Below are positions 17,494-25,981 of a stretch of DNA of 64,000 nucleotides, piece by piece. Source of the stretch: Deltaproteobacteria bacterium. GTDB taxonomy: Bacteria; Myxococcota_A; UBA796; SXON01. Below the pieces are notes generated by a model. It searched no databases. It worked only from the letters and a program-made list of their open reading frames with translations, and was not told the DNA's origin. The position numbers were made by a program, and so were the translations under genes. Each line of letters starts with the position of its first letter. Position 1 is the stretch's first letter. The stretch lies in NCBI GenBank assembly GCA_947445035.1, contig CANFCK010000007.1:1-64000 (forward strand). The letters run 5' to 3'.

Positions 17494-17949
17494 GTGGCGC
17501 CTTCGTTGGAGAAGCTGGTGCTGTCCGTACTGCTGCTGATCGCTTGTGTTGAAGACGCCGAGCCTGCGTTTGTTGCCGAAGGTTGCGTAGAATCCCAGGC
17601 CCCCGAGGTCGAGACCGCCGAGGTGACTGGCGTATTGTTGCCCAACGAGGGCGAGGGTCGGATTCTCGACGAGGTGGTCGTGACCACCGAGGAGTGGATC
17701 GTGACCTACTCCGGCGGGTCGCTGACGACGGATACCGAACATTGTGACTGCACGAGTGAGAGCTTCAGCTTCGTGACCGTCGAGTCGATCACCGACGGAA
17801 CGAAGGTGCAGGCCATCCCGCAGGGGGGCACCGTGTGTTTTCGCAACACGTCAACTTGCGGCGAGGTCGAGCTGCTCGGGGCGGGCGTGCAAGGAACTCC
17901 GATGCTCCAGCTCACCGGGATCGGCGACCTGGAGTGTGAGGAGGACTGA
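17494..17949 (+). CDS. Small Cys-containing lipoprotein, unknown function
   Basis: 151 residues from a GTG. The signal KLVLSVLLLIAC has a lipobox-like LIAC at about residues 15-18. The mature part is acidic and beta-rich with five further Cys residues (GCVES, HCDCTSES, TVCFRNTSTCGE), suggesting disulphides in an exported domain. It ends ECEED, 10 bp before the stop of the convergent antiporter gene. No family recognised. Confidence 0.65.
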   Translation: MAPSLEKLVLSVLLLIACVEDAEPAFVAEGCVESQAPEVETAEVTGVLLPNEGEGRILDEVVVTTEEWIVTYSGGSLTTDTEHCDCTSESFSFVTVESITDGTKVQAIPQGGTVCFRNTSTCGEVELLGAGVQGTPMLQLTGIGDLECEED

Positions 17950-17959
17950 GCGTTGGGGA

Positions 17960-19780
17960 CTACCCCCGCGGCTTGAGCAAAAGCGCCGTGACCCCCTCCG
18001 GCACATCGCCGCCCACCAACCCCAGGTACAGCGTCCCCGGGCCACGCTCGGTCGTTACCGGCGCTCCCAACGCCGCGACCGCCGCGCTGACCGCAGGATC
18101 GCTCACGCCCGCTGCGATCTCGATGCTGTCGAGCTCACGGAGCCCTCGATCCACCAGGACGGCCACGTCCATCGGGGCGTCGCCGAGCACCCGGCCGACC
18201 ACCCCGCCGAGTTCCCCCTCGGCCAGAAGGGCCCGGTGGGTGCCGAGCAGGATCAGTCGCACGCCACGCTCCGTCGCGATCCGCACGATGTCGCGCGCCG
18301 GGTCGGACGCCACGCAACTCACCGGGTCCAGCGTCAATCCCCGCTGCTCCGCCGCCTCACGCAGGAGGGCCAGTGGCCCGGCCTCTTCGCCTTCGCGCAG
18401 GTAGGTCGACGGCCGGTCTGAACGCAACACGTGCAATCCTGTCACCGGCTTTCCCCCGCTCAACCGGGCGCCGAGCAAGACGAGCGTCGGCACGAGCATG
18501 GGGTCCGAGACACAGATCAGCACCGAGGACGGCGGCGGTCGGTCCATGTCGGCCAGCATCAGCCGCCGCGGGTAGATCCACTCCAAAAGCGGCGAGGTGA
18601 TCCACGTGGTGACCAAGGCCATGATGACCATCATCGTGAACAGCCGCGGGGACAGGATGCCGAGATCCATCCCCACGTTGAGCACGATGAGCTCCATCAA
18701 GCCGCGGGTGTTCATCAGTACGCCGATGGCGCTGGACTCACGCCAGCTCAGCCCTACGATCCGCGCGGCGAGCATGCTTCCGCCAAACTTCCCGACGCAG
18801 GCCACCGCGATGATCGCCCCGCACACCAGCCAATCGTTCGTCGTCGTCAACGAGTCGATGTCGGTGCGCAGACCGTTGAACGCGAAGAAAAGCGGGAGGA
18901 GCACGATGAGGACGAAGTCCTCGACCTTGTGGGTGATCGCCTCCGTCAACCCGGCGCCCCGGGGCATGACCGCACCAAGCAGGAATGCGCCAAAAAGGGC
19001 GTGGATGCCAATGAGCTCAGTGGTGAGTGACGCGACCAGCACCAAAAAGAAAGCGATCGCCACGGTTTCAGGGGCGATCGCCTGCCCGCCTCGCGGACCC
19101 AGCCGGCGCAAGAGCGGGCGGGCGCCGAACCAGACCACCGCGGTGAAAACCACCGCCAGCAGGGTGGTGACCACGCCGCTCATCAAGCCCTCGGCCCGCG
19201 CCAAGCTCACAACGAAGGCAAGGATGCACCAGGCGCTGACGTCCGCAAGCGCCGCGCAAGACAGCGAGATCGCCCCGATTCTCGTCTTGAGCACCCCGCG
19301 TTCGGCAAGAATTCGCGCGAGCACCGGGAACGCGGTGATGCTCATCGCCGCGCCCAAGAACAGCGCGAAGGGGAGGAAAGCTACGCCGGCGGGAGCAAAC
19401 GTGGTGTGCAGCGGGCTCGCGAGGGCAAACCCGAACGCGAAGGGCAAGGCGATGCTGGCCTGACTGATGGCCACGGAGTGCGCGCCGCGGCCCTGCAACA
19501 GCTTGGGATCGAACTCCAATCCGACCACGAACATGAAGAAGACGAGGCCCAACTGAGCCAGGAGCGCCAGGCCTCCGAGCGAGGCCGGCGGGAAAAGCGC
19601 GCCCATCGCCTCTGGCCAGAAGTGGCCGAGCAAGGACGGCCCCAGGACGATCCCCGCCAAAACCTCGCCGATGACCGAGGGTTGCCCGAGGTAACGCACG
19701 GCGCGGGCCAACACACGCGAGGCGAGCAGAACCACCGCAACCTGCGCCAACAACAACGCGATCGGGGACAGCCCGTGCAC
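17960..19780 (-). CDS. CPA2-family cation/proton antiporter with C-terminal stress-protein-like domain
   Basis: 606 residues. The first about 400 residues form the antiporter core of 12-13 membrane helices, with YLGQPSVIGEVLAGIVLGPSLLG, GLVFFMFVVGLEFD and SCAALADVSAWCILAFVV; the last carries the Asp of the ion site. Such Kef/NapA-type proteins exchange K+ or Na+ for H+. Residues about 425-600 are cytoplasmic and resemble a universal-stress-protein fold (SVLICVSDP; RGVRLILLGTHRAL). They may gate the channel by ligand binding in place of the RCK domain found in Kef proteins. It is transcribed alone towards 17.9 kb. Confidence 0.9.
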   Translation of the reverse strand: MHGLSPIALLLAQVAVVLLASRVLARAVRYLGQPSVIGEVLAGIVLGPSLLGHFWPEAMGALFPPASLGGLALLAQLGLVFFMFVVGLEFDPKLLQGRGAHSVAISQASIALPFAFGFALASPLHTTFAPAGVAFLPFALFLGAAMSITAFPVLARILAERGVLKTRIGAISLSCAALADVSAWCILAFVVSLARAEGLMSGVVTTLLAVVFTAVVWFGARPLLRRLGPRGGQAIAPETVAIAFFLVLVASLTTELIGIHALFGAFLLGAVMPRGAGLTEAITHKVEDFVLIVLLPLFFAFNGLRTDIDSLTTTNDWLVCGAIIAVACVGKFGGSMLAARIVGLSWRESSAIGVLMNTRGLMELIVLNVGMDLGILSPRLFTMMVIMALVTTWITSPLLEWIYPRRLMLADMDRPPPSSVLICVSDPMLVPTLVLLGARLSGGKPVTGLHVLRSDRPSTYLREGEEAGPLALLREAAEQRGLTLDPVSCVASDPARDIVRIATERGVRLILLGTHRALLAEGELGGVVGRVLGDAPMDVAVLVDRGLRELDSIEIAAGVSDPAVSAAVAALGAPVTTERGPGTLYLGLVGGDVPEGVTALLLKPRG

Positions 19781-19830
19781 ACACCCCCCCGGGACCCGCC
19801 GGAGCTATCACGGGCCGGGCCGAAATCCGC

Positions 19831-20622
19831 CTACTTGGGAACCCAAGCGCTCGCGGGACGGTTGTACAACTCAACGCCGTCATCCTCGCTGTAGCCAATT
19901 CGCATCGGTTCGCCAGGACTGACGTGGAGCGTGCCTTTGAACCAAGTGTCGAACTCGGTGAAGTCCTTGATCTCCACCGTGTGCATCCCGCTCATCAGCG
20001 TGACCGTCTTTTCCTTGTCGTTGGTGCGGAGCTCGGCGACACGGCTGCCGTCCACGTAGACGTTGCTCATGTCGAAACCATCCTTGAGCAAAAAGACCAC
20101 TTGCACTGCCTCCGCTTTGGGCGGCACCGGTGGTCGCGGAGGAGCGGGCGGCTCTGGCGGCCGCGACCGACGGTCCCGGCCTTCGCCCGTCGCATCCACG
20201 ATGACCACCGCAACCCCGCCCGGACCCGCTCCCGCGCCGATGAGGATGGAGCCCTCGGCGCCTGTACCAAAGTTCCCACCGCCCAGCGCGCCCGCGGTCG
20301 AGAGCCCCTTGACCTTGGCGGGAAGGGTCGTCACCGCCGCCTCCCCCGAGAGTCCGCTTCCGACCAGCGTAAGCGTGCGCTCGCTGTAGTAGAGGTCAAG
20401 GCGCTCCGTCGGCTTGAGCTGGACGTCCATCTGGGTGATCGGCTTGCGCCCAATGGACTCGATCTTCACCGTGTGCTTGCCGCTTTTGAGGTTGCGCGCG
20501 ACCAGCAGCAGGCTGGCGTCGTCGTACTCGATGAGCTGGCCGTCGACGCTGACCGCCGCCGGCGTCTGGGTGAAGATGGTCAGCTCGGCGGCGACCGCGA
20601 CGTGGGCGAGAAGGAAGAACAT
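19831..20622 (-). CDS. Exported protein with two PEGA-like beta domains
   Basis: 263 residues with a short signal (MFFLLAHVAVAA). There are two copies of a small beta domain resembling PEGA: AAVSVDGQLIEYDDASLLLVARNLKSGKHTVKIESIG, and later NVYVDGSRVAELRTNDKEKTVTLMSGMHTVEIKDF. They are joined by a Gly-rich and a Pro/Arg-rich linker (PPEPPAPPRPPVPP). PEGA modules are usual in surface or periplasmic proteins. It follows the TerB/J-domain gene by 13 bp on the same strand, so the two probably share a transcript. Confidence 0.65.
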   Translation of the reverse strand: MFFLLAHVAVAAELTIFTQTPAAVSVDGQLIEYDDASLLLVARNLKSGKHTVKIESIGRKPITQMDVQLKPTERLDLYYSERTLTLVGSGLSGEAAVTTLPAKVKGLSTAGALGGGNFGTGAEGSILIGAGAGPGGVAVVIVDATGEGRDRRSRPPEPPAPPRPPVPPKAEAVQVVFLLKDGFDMSNVYVDGSRVAELRTNDKEKTVTLMSGMHTVEIKDFTEFDTWFKGTLHVSPGEPMRIGYSEDDGVELYNRPASAWVPK

Positions 20623-20635
20623 AGGCGATCCAAGA

Positions 20636-21631
20636 TCAGGGGTTCAGCAAGCGGTACGCCGCGTTGACCTCGGCCATTCGGCGGTTGCAAACGATGACGT
20701 CCTCGGGCGTGCGCGCCCGGTCGGGGTGCCAGCGGTGGATGAGCTGGAGCCACGCGGCCCGCAGCGGCTCGCCGGTGGTACCCGGAGGCACTCCGAGCGT
20801 CGCCCACGCTTCCGCGCGCGCATCGGCCGTCGGCACCGCCTCTCCAGTCGGCGTACCCAGCGCGGCGGCAAGCTCTACGACCCAGGCGGATTGGGCCTCT
20901 CCAGGCCAGGCGTCGCCGACGCCACGCCACAACCATCCCATGAGGCGCGCGCGGCCCTCGCCGTCAAGGTGCGGATCGAGGCGGCGGGCCACCTTTGCGG
21001 CGCTGAGTCGTTTGCCATCCGCCGACGCCAGTTCGTGGATCCACTCGCGGAGCCACAGGAGCCCATCCTCATCAAGGGCGAGACCCTCGCTGAAGCTCGT
21101 TCCGATAAACGCTCGGTCGTCGCGGGTGAACGCACGACCGCCCGCCCGCGCGGAGCCGACAAGTGCCATGACCGCCCGCGCCGGACCGCTACCACCCAGC
21201 CGACGGACCGCGTTCGGAGTCCGCAACCGAAACTGGGCTTCGTCCCCATGACCCGCGGTGGTCTTCACGCTGAGCTCCACCAGAACGTGCTCTTGTTCCG
21301 GAAGGCGTGCATAGGGCACGAATACCCTCGGCAAGGCGCAGGCCTCCACCGGCTCTTCCGGGGTGACGGTGCTGCGATGGGTGAACTCGCCCGCCCGGAC
21401 GCGGACTTTCACGTCGACGCCCACCAGTCCCCTCGCCGTCCACACCGGCGTGAGCATCAGCCCGGGACCCGACTCCGCGAATCCATGCTGTTGCCAGTCC
21501 AGACGATGCAACTCCAACGCCCGCCCCGCGTCCCCGAGAACGTGGCCGACGGTCGCGCCCAAGCCGGCGCCGAGCGGGCCGCCGAGCATGCCGCCGATCA
21601 GCCCCCCGACGAGCTTACCGGACCAGGCCAT
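20636..21631 (-). CDS. DjlA-like TerB and J-domain co-chaperone
   Basis: 331 residues starting MAWSGKLVGGLIGGMLGG, a Gly-rich hydrophobic N-terminus like that of DjlA. An upstream ATG is rejected because it lies inside queD. The middle (about 60-150) is a beta-rich region, and about 165-265 is TerB-like. The last 70 residues are a J domain with the diagnostic HPD in QLIHRWHPDRARTPEDV and NRRMAEVNAAYRLL. J proteins stimulate DnaK ATPase. Its start overlaps the end of queD by 17 bp, and the PEGA-like gene follows. Confidence 0.85.
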   Translation of the reverse strand: MAWSGKLVGGLIGGMLGGPLGAGLGATVGHVLGDAGRALELHRLDWQQHGFAESGPGLMLTPVWTARGLVGVDVKVRVRAGEFTHRSTVTPEEPVEACALPRVFVPYARLPEQEHVLVELSVKTTAGHGDEAQFRLRTPNAVRRLGGSGPARAVMALVGSARAGGRAFTRDDRAFIGTSFSEGLALDEDGLLWLREWIHELASADGKRLSAAKVARRLDPHLDGEGRARLMGWLWRGVGDAWPGEAQSAWVVELAAALGTPTGEAVPTADARAEAWATLGVPPGTTGEPLRAAWLQLIHRWHPDRARTPEDVIVCNRRMAEVNAAYRLLNP

Positions 21632-22055
21632 CCCACTCCGCGCTCCCGTTCGGGGTCTCCCAGACCCGGACGCGCACGACCTCGACACCGGTATCGGCCA
21701 ACAAGCGCTGCGCAACCGATGCCAACGAAGCGACGATGTTTTCCGCCGTGGGCGGAACGTCCATCCAGAAGACCGGACGACCGTGCGCTGCGTTGCTGGC
21801 TGCGAGCACCGCGATGGCTGGGTCGGGATCGCCGCGCATCAAGATCGCAGTGTGGTCCCAGTTCTCGTCGATCCAGCCGCCCACACGTTCCTTGATCACG
21901 CCGAAGTCGACCACCCGACCCCGATCGTCGAGCTCCGGCGCGCGCGCGGTGATCTCGGCGGCGTAGCGATGGCCGTGGAACGCCGCACACTTCGACTCAT
22001 GACGGGGGATGCGGTGCATCGCGTCCCATTCCAGGCGGCGGGTGCAGGTGAGCAT
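21615..22055 (-). CDS. queD: 6-carboxytetrahydropterin synthase (QueD/PTPS family)
   Basis: 146 residues. The zinc His residues are in RIPRHESKCAAFHGHRY (the first His lies just before, in DAMHRI), with the catalytic Cys between them. The DFGVIKERVGGWIDENWDH block and the terminal VWETPNGSAEW, whose Glu anchors the pterin, are typical. QueD converts dihydroneopterin triphosphate to carboxytetrahydropterin for queuosine. The upstream enzyme, GTP cyclohydrolase FolE2, is also in this window at 57.5-58.6 kb, but far away. Confidence 0.9.
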   Translation of the reverse strand: MLTCTRRLEWDAMHRIPRHESKCAAFHGHRYAAEITARAPELDDRGRVVDFGVIKERVGGWIDENWDHTAILMRGDPDPAIAVLAASNAAHGRPVFWMDVPPTAENIVASLASVAQRLLADTGVEVVRVRVWETPNGSAEWDGLVR

Positions 22056-22065
22056 GGCCAGCGAC

Positions 22066-22678
22066 CTAATCGGTCACGCAGACACGCCCCACCAGATTCG
22101 AATAGCACCACCCCAGGAGTTGGTGGGCGCGCGGGCCGTCGAGCGGCACCTCGCAAGCGGGCTTGAGCCGGCCCGGCAGCTCCTCGAAGCCCTCCTGGCA
22201 GTCCGCGGCATTCTCGGGGTTTGCCCAAGACGGAGCGGTTTCCACCCGGTGGTAGGCGTCCTTCGGCGTCGCGAAGCGCGCCTGAGACTCCACGCACGCT
22301 CGGGCCGTCGAGCCGCCGGTCGCTTTGAGTCGGAGGGTGTCGTCGTACTGGCCGACGAGCTCCGCGCTCCGCGGCTGACACGGCCGGGTGTATGCCGGTC
22401 GTCCGCGCGCGGACCGCCATCGCCGACCACTCGAACCGCTCCGAAAGTGGGCCGGGGTAGTCGCAGACCCGCTGCTCGGCGACCTTGGCGTTCTTCACCG
22501 CGAACGCCAGCCTACCCAGAACCACATACTCGGCGCCGACCCCCTTCCCGAGCTTCTGGGCGGTGGCCGGATCGATGAAAGCACCCTTACCGAGCTCGAG
22601 CTCCGTGGTCACCGCGTCGAGTCGCGCCCGCTCGACCAGCACGAGCCCAGGCGCGGTCCTGAGATCGCTGGTGATCAT
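22066..22678 (-). pseudogene. CsgG-like lipoprotein gene with a +1 frameshift
   Basis: The first part reads RTAPGLVLVERARLDAVTTE and then FIDPATAQKLGKGVGAEYVVLGRL, the pattern of CsgG/FlgO-like proteins, where a short-lived-state or curli-secretion domain names a VER..LD motif. This frame degenerates after SAMAVRA. A second frame from about 22410 continues convincingly (PCQPRSAELVGQYDDTLRLKA, then VESQARFATPKDAYHRVE) to a stop at 22066. One extra base within 22403-22414, a GC repeat, explains the switch. The 5' part is also short: the signal peptide and the first strand expected in CsgG relatives are missing, because an in-frame stop lies 15 bp upstream of the ATG. Confidence 0.55.
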
Positions 22679-22717
22679 CCCTGCGAGCGCGATCTACCAG
22701 GCCAGCAAAGGCTCCCC

Positions 22718-22744
22718 TCAAGTCCGGCGCGCGGCTGCCGAATC
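22718..22744 (+). promoter_or_regulatory. Possible sigma-28-like promoter of motAB
   Basis: TCAA and GCCGAATC are 15 bp apart, the spacing of flagellar sigma-28 promoters (TAAA-N15-GCCGATAA), with partial match. It would start transcription about 15 bp before the motA ATG. Confidence 0.3.
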
Positions 22745-22766
22745 GGGGCCGGGAGTCTCTCCGCCG

Positions 22767-23540
22767 ATGGACCCGTCACCGATCCTAGCCATCGCCTTCG
22801 CCATGGCCGCCATCCTGGGCGGGAACGCGCTCGAGGGCGGGCACTTCAGCGCGCTGGTCGTGCCCACAGCATTCATGATCGTGGTGGGCGGCACGGTCGG
22901 GGCGACCTGGCTGGCTTCCACCAACGCCGAGCTGAAGGCCTGTGCCAAGCTGACGAAGCGCGCGGTTTTTGTCGGACACAGCGACCGTAACAGGCTGCTC
23001 GAAGACATGGTCAAGGTCTCCAACGTGGCCCGCCGCGAGGGCATGCTGGCCGTGGAGAACCTGCTCGGCGAAGTGCAAGACGACTTCCTCAAGCGCGGGC
23101 TGCGCATGCTCGTCGACGGCAGTTCGGGCGACGACGTGCGCCGGGTGCTGGAGCCGGAAGTAGAGCTCGAAGAACACCACGGGACCAACGCCGCCAAGGT
23201 CTGGGAGACGGCGGGCGGCTACTGCCCGACGGTCGGCATTCTCGGCGCGGTTTTGGGTTTGATCCACGTCATGAGCAACCTGGACAAGCCCGAGTTGCTC
23301 GGCGCAGGTATCGCCGTGGCGTTCATCGGTACGGTCTACGGCGTCGGCTTCGCCAATCTGCTTTTCATGCCCCTCGGCAACCGCCTCAAGAAGATCGTCG
23401 GCCACGACGCAGAGACCCGGAACATGGTGATGCTCGGCGTGGCCGGGATCGCCGCCGGCATCAACGCCCGCCAGATCGAGGAGATGCTCGGTCCGTTTGC
23501 CGGACACCACGCTGACCATGGCAAGCAGGCCGCCGCGTAA
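22767..23540 (+). CDS. motA: MotA-type proton channel stator protein
   Basis: 257 residues from ATG (MDPSPILAIAF). Membrane helices lie at about 5-25 and 30-50, then a cytoplasmic loop (about 60-145) with charged residues that contact the rotor, then two further helices carrying the conserved prolines in YCPTVGILGAVLGLIHVM and GTVYGVGFANLLFMPLGNRLKKI. Together with MotB it forms the H+ channel that powers flagellar or related motors. The motB ATG follows its stop with no gap. It has no other motility gene nearby. Confidence 0.92.
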   Translation: MDPSPILAIAFAMAAILGGNALEGGHFSALVVPTAFMIVVGGTVGATWLASTNAELKACAKLTKRAVFVGHSDRNRLLEDMVKVSNVARREGMLAVENLLGEVQDDFLKRGLRMLVDGSSGDDVRRVLEPEVELEEHHGTNAAKVWETAGGYCPTVGILGAVLGLIHVMSNLDKPELLGAGIAVAFIGTVYGVGFANLLFMPLGNRLKKIVGHDAETRNMVMLGVAGIAAGINARQIEEMLGPFAGHHADHGKQAAA

Positions 23541-24392
23541 ATGGGCAAGAAGAAACACGAAGAACATGAGAATCACGAGCGTTGGCTGGTCTCCTACGCC
23601 GACTTCATGACTCTGCTCTTCGCGTTCTTCGTGGTGCTGTGGTCCAGCTCGAAGGCGGACAAGCAGAAGATGGACGCGGTCATCCATGGCATGCAGGCGG
23701 CCTTCGTGGGTGGCATCCCGATGCTGGTCGAGCTCGAGAACAACGCGGGCGTCCCGCCCCGCTCGCAGCTCGAAGACGTGATCTCGATGGCGTCGGCGAG
23801 CAATCCGACCCTGCGCTCGATCCGGTCTCGCCTCAACGGGTCACTGAGCGACCACGTGATGGAGATCGGCCTCATCGACAACACCTTGAACATCGAACTG
23901 GAAGAGCAGGTGCTCTTCGAGTTGGGGTCCGCCGATGTGCATCCGACCGCATACGAAACGCTGAGCGAGATCGCAGACGCCGTTCGCGGCGAGCCGGTCA
24001 CCCTGCAGGTCATCGGCCACGCCGATGGCACCCCGTTTTCCGGACCACCGTTCGTCGACAACTGGGGGCTCGCCAGCGCACGCTCGGTCGCGACGATTCG
24101 GATCCTCGGCAAGCGGGGACTCGACGTCGAACAACTGTCGGCGGCGGCGGAGTTGACGGGGACCACCAACCCCAAGCGTCGGTCGGTCACCTTTCGGATT
24201 CGAAGCGACGACAACGCGCCGACGGCCGGGGTGATGGACAAACTGTACGACGACGACGACGACGACGACCCCGCCCGGCACCCAGCGGCCGCAAGTGTCG
24301 AGCCCACCTCGCCTGACGCGCCCCCCGCTGTTGCGCACCCGACTGCAGGAGCCGACGAAGCCGGACACGCCGGACACGCCGAGCCGGACTAG
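23541..24392 (+). CDS. motB: MotB-type stator protein with OmpA domain
   Basis: 283 residues. One membrane helix at about 18-37 carries the essential proton-accepting Asp21 in SYADFMTLLFAFFVVLWS. The OmpA/MotB peptidoglycan-binding domain spans about 110-230 (VLFELGSADVHPTAYETLSEIADAV and a C-terminal RRSVTFRIR). It anchors the stator to the wall. The C-terminus is odd: seven consecutive Asp residues followed by a Pro/Ala-rich tail with two GHA repeats, absent from ordinary MotB. Confidence 0.92.
   Translation: MGKKKHEEHENHERWLVSYADFMTLLFAFFVVLWSSSKADKQKMDAVIHGMQAAFVGGIPMLVELENNAGVPPRSQLEDVISMASASNPTLRSIRSRLNGSLSDHVMEIGLIDNTLNIELEEQVLFELGSADVHPTAYETLSEIADAVRGEPVTLQVIGHADGTPFSGPPFVDNWGLASARSVATIRILGKRGLDVEQLSAAAELTGTTNPKRRSVTFRIRSDDNAPTAGVMDKLYDDDDDDDPARHPAAASVEPTSPDAPPAVAHPTAGADEAGHAGHAEPD
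24249..24269 (+). repeat. Seven GAC triplets coding Asp7 in MotB
   Basis: A perfect 21-bp trinucleotide tract that encodes seven Asp residues between the OmpA domain and the C-terminal tail of MotB. Such tracts can change length by slippage without breaking the frame. Confidence 0.9.
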
Positions 24393-24511
24393 AGTTCCGC
24401 CACGCGGGTTAGCTCCTGGCGCCCGGAGGCACCCTGCTTCGCGACCTCGTCCACCAACCGCTCGGCGCGCTGCTGCACCGAGCCGCCCAGCGTTGGCCGG
24501 ATCGGCCGGCG

Positions 24512-25981
24512 TTGCTCGGTCAGGCGTGCGCCTTGACGTGGTCCGAGTTGGACGCCGAGGTCGATCGTGTTGCGGGCGTGCTGTCCAACGCGGGGATCGG
24601 CGTCGGAGACCCGGTCGGGATGCTCGTGACCAAACGACCCGAGGTCGTCGTCGCTTTCTTCGCTTGCGCGCGGCTCGGGGCGATCTACGTACCCGTCAAC
24701 GTCAAGCTGCACCCCGAGCAGGTGGCCGACCAGTTTCGCACCGCGGCGATCGTCAGCGTCATCGTGGAGCCGGACTTCGACCGCCTGCTCAAGCATCTGC
24801 TCCCGCTCTTGCCCGACCCGCGGCGCATCGTCTACATCGACGGGCGGGGTCGGCATGGTGAGGGAGACTGGGATGCGTCGCTCCCGCCTTGGAGTGGGCC
24901 GCATGTCGCCACATCGGAGGACGTCGTCTACTACAACTACACGTCTGGCTCCACCGGCCGCCCCAAGGGCGCGGCGACGACACACCGGCAGATCAACGAA
25001 AACGCCATCGCGACGATTTCAGGGCTCGGATTCACCGAAACCGACGTGTATCTGGGCATGTTTTCGGTCTTCGCCCACCCTCACGAGCTTTTCCACCGCA
25101 GTCTGCTCGTCGGAGGGGCGTTCGTCGTGGCCGAGACCCTCAATCCCCGCGTCGCCGCCGAGCTGATCGCGCGGTACCACATCACCTGGACGATGGGCGT
25201 CCCGAGCTTCTACGAGATGCTGCTGGCCTTTCGCGAGGGGCACGGCGGCGACTACAGCTCGCTTCGTGTCCTCGAGGCCGGCGGCGCGTACGTGTCCACC
25301 GAGACGCTCGCCCGGATGGCGTCGGCGTTTGCCGCCCGGTTTCTCCCGGTCTGGGGTTGTACCGAGACCAGTGGCGTAGGCCTGGGCATGCTCGCAAGCG
25401 AGCCGGCGCGCCCCGGGAGCACCGGCAAACCCATTACCGGCTACGACATCCGCATCGTCGATGAGCAAGGCGCCGACGTGCTTCCAGGAGCAGCGGGCGA
25501 GCTGTGGATCCGAGGCCCGGCCGTGGTCGAGGGGTACGTGAACCAGCCTGAGGAGACCAACGCCCAGTTCGTGGACGGCTGGTATCAGACGCGTGATCTC
25601 GTTCGGTGCGACGCCGACGGGTTCGTCTTCTTCGCCGGTCGGCGTTCGGAAATGCTGAAGATCGGCGGCATACGTGTCTTTCCGATGGAGATCGAAGCGG
25701 TGCTCGGTCAACATCCGGACGTCGTTTCGGTGGTGGTGGTCCGCGCCGAGGAACGCCTTCGCGGCGAGGTGGCACGCGCAATCGTCCAGCTTCGTCCTGG
25801 CTCTACGCTCGACGTGCGCCGGCTGCAGGCCTATTGTCGCGACCGGATGGCCAACTACAAGGTGCCGAGGATCGTGGAGTTCTGGGGCGAGATTCCGAAA
25901 TTACCCAACGGAAAGATCGACAAGAAGGCGGTGGTGCAAACCGCGCCTGACCCCTCGCGCGACGACCGTGTCCGGGCGTGA
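24512..25981 (+). CDS. AMP-forming acyl-CoA ligase
   Basis: 489 residues from a TTG. ANL-superfamily motifs are complete: the P-loop YYNYTSGSTGRPKGAATTH, the adenylate-binding region LPVWGCTETSGVG, GYDIRIVDEQGADV, GWYQTRDLVRCDADGFVFFAGR and the final catalytic Lys in KLPNGKIDKKAV. Homology clearly extends upstream (HRAAQRWPDRPAL, 24476-24511) in the same frame to a stop at 24410, where only CTG codons could start, so the true start may be CTG at 24434 or 24416. It precedes an acyltransferase gene that overlaps its 3' end, suggesting an acyl-activation then transfer pair. Confidence 0.9.
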   Translation: MLGQACALTWSELDAEVDRVAGVLSNAGIGVGDPVGMLVTKRPEVVVAFFACARLGAIYVPVNVKLHPEQVADQFRTAAIVSVIVEPDFDRLLKHLLPLLPDPRRIVYIDGRGRHGEGDWDASLPPWSGPHVATSEDVVYYNYTSGSTGRPKGAATTHRQINENAIATISGLGFTETDVYLGMFSVFAHPHELFHRSLLVGGAFVVAETLNPRVAAELIARYHITWTMGVPSFYEMLLAFREGHGGDYSSLRVLEAGGAYVSTETLARMASAFAARFLPVWGCTETSGVGLGMLASEPARPGSTGKPITGYDIRIVDEQGADVLPGAAGELWIRGPAVVEGYVNQPEETNAQFVDGWYQTRDLVRCDADGFVFFAGRRSEMLKIGGIRVFPMEIEAVLGQHPDVVSVVVVRAEERLRGEVARAIVQLRPGSTLDVRRLQAYCRDRMANYKVPRIVEFWGEIPKLPNGKIDKKAVVQTAPDPSRDDRVRA

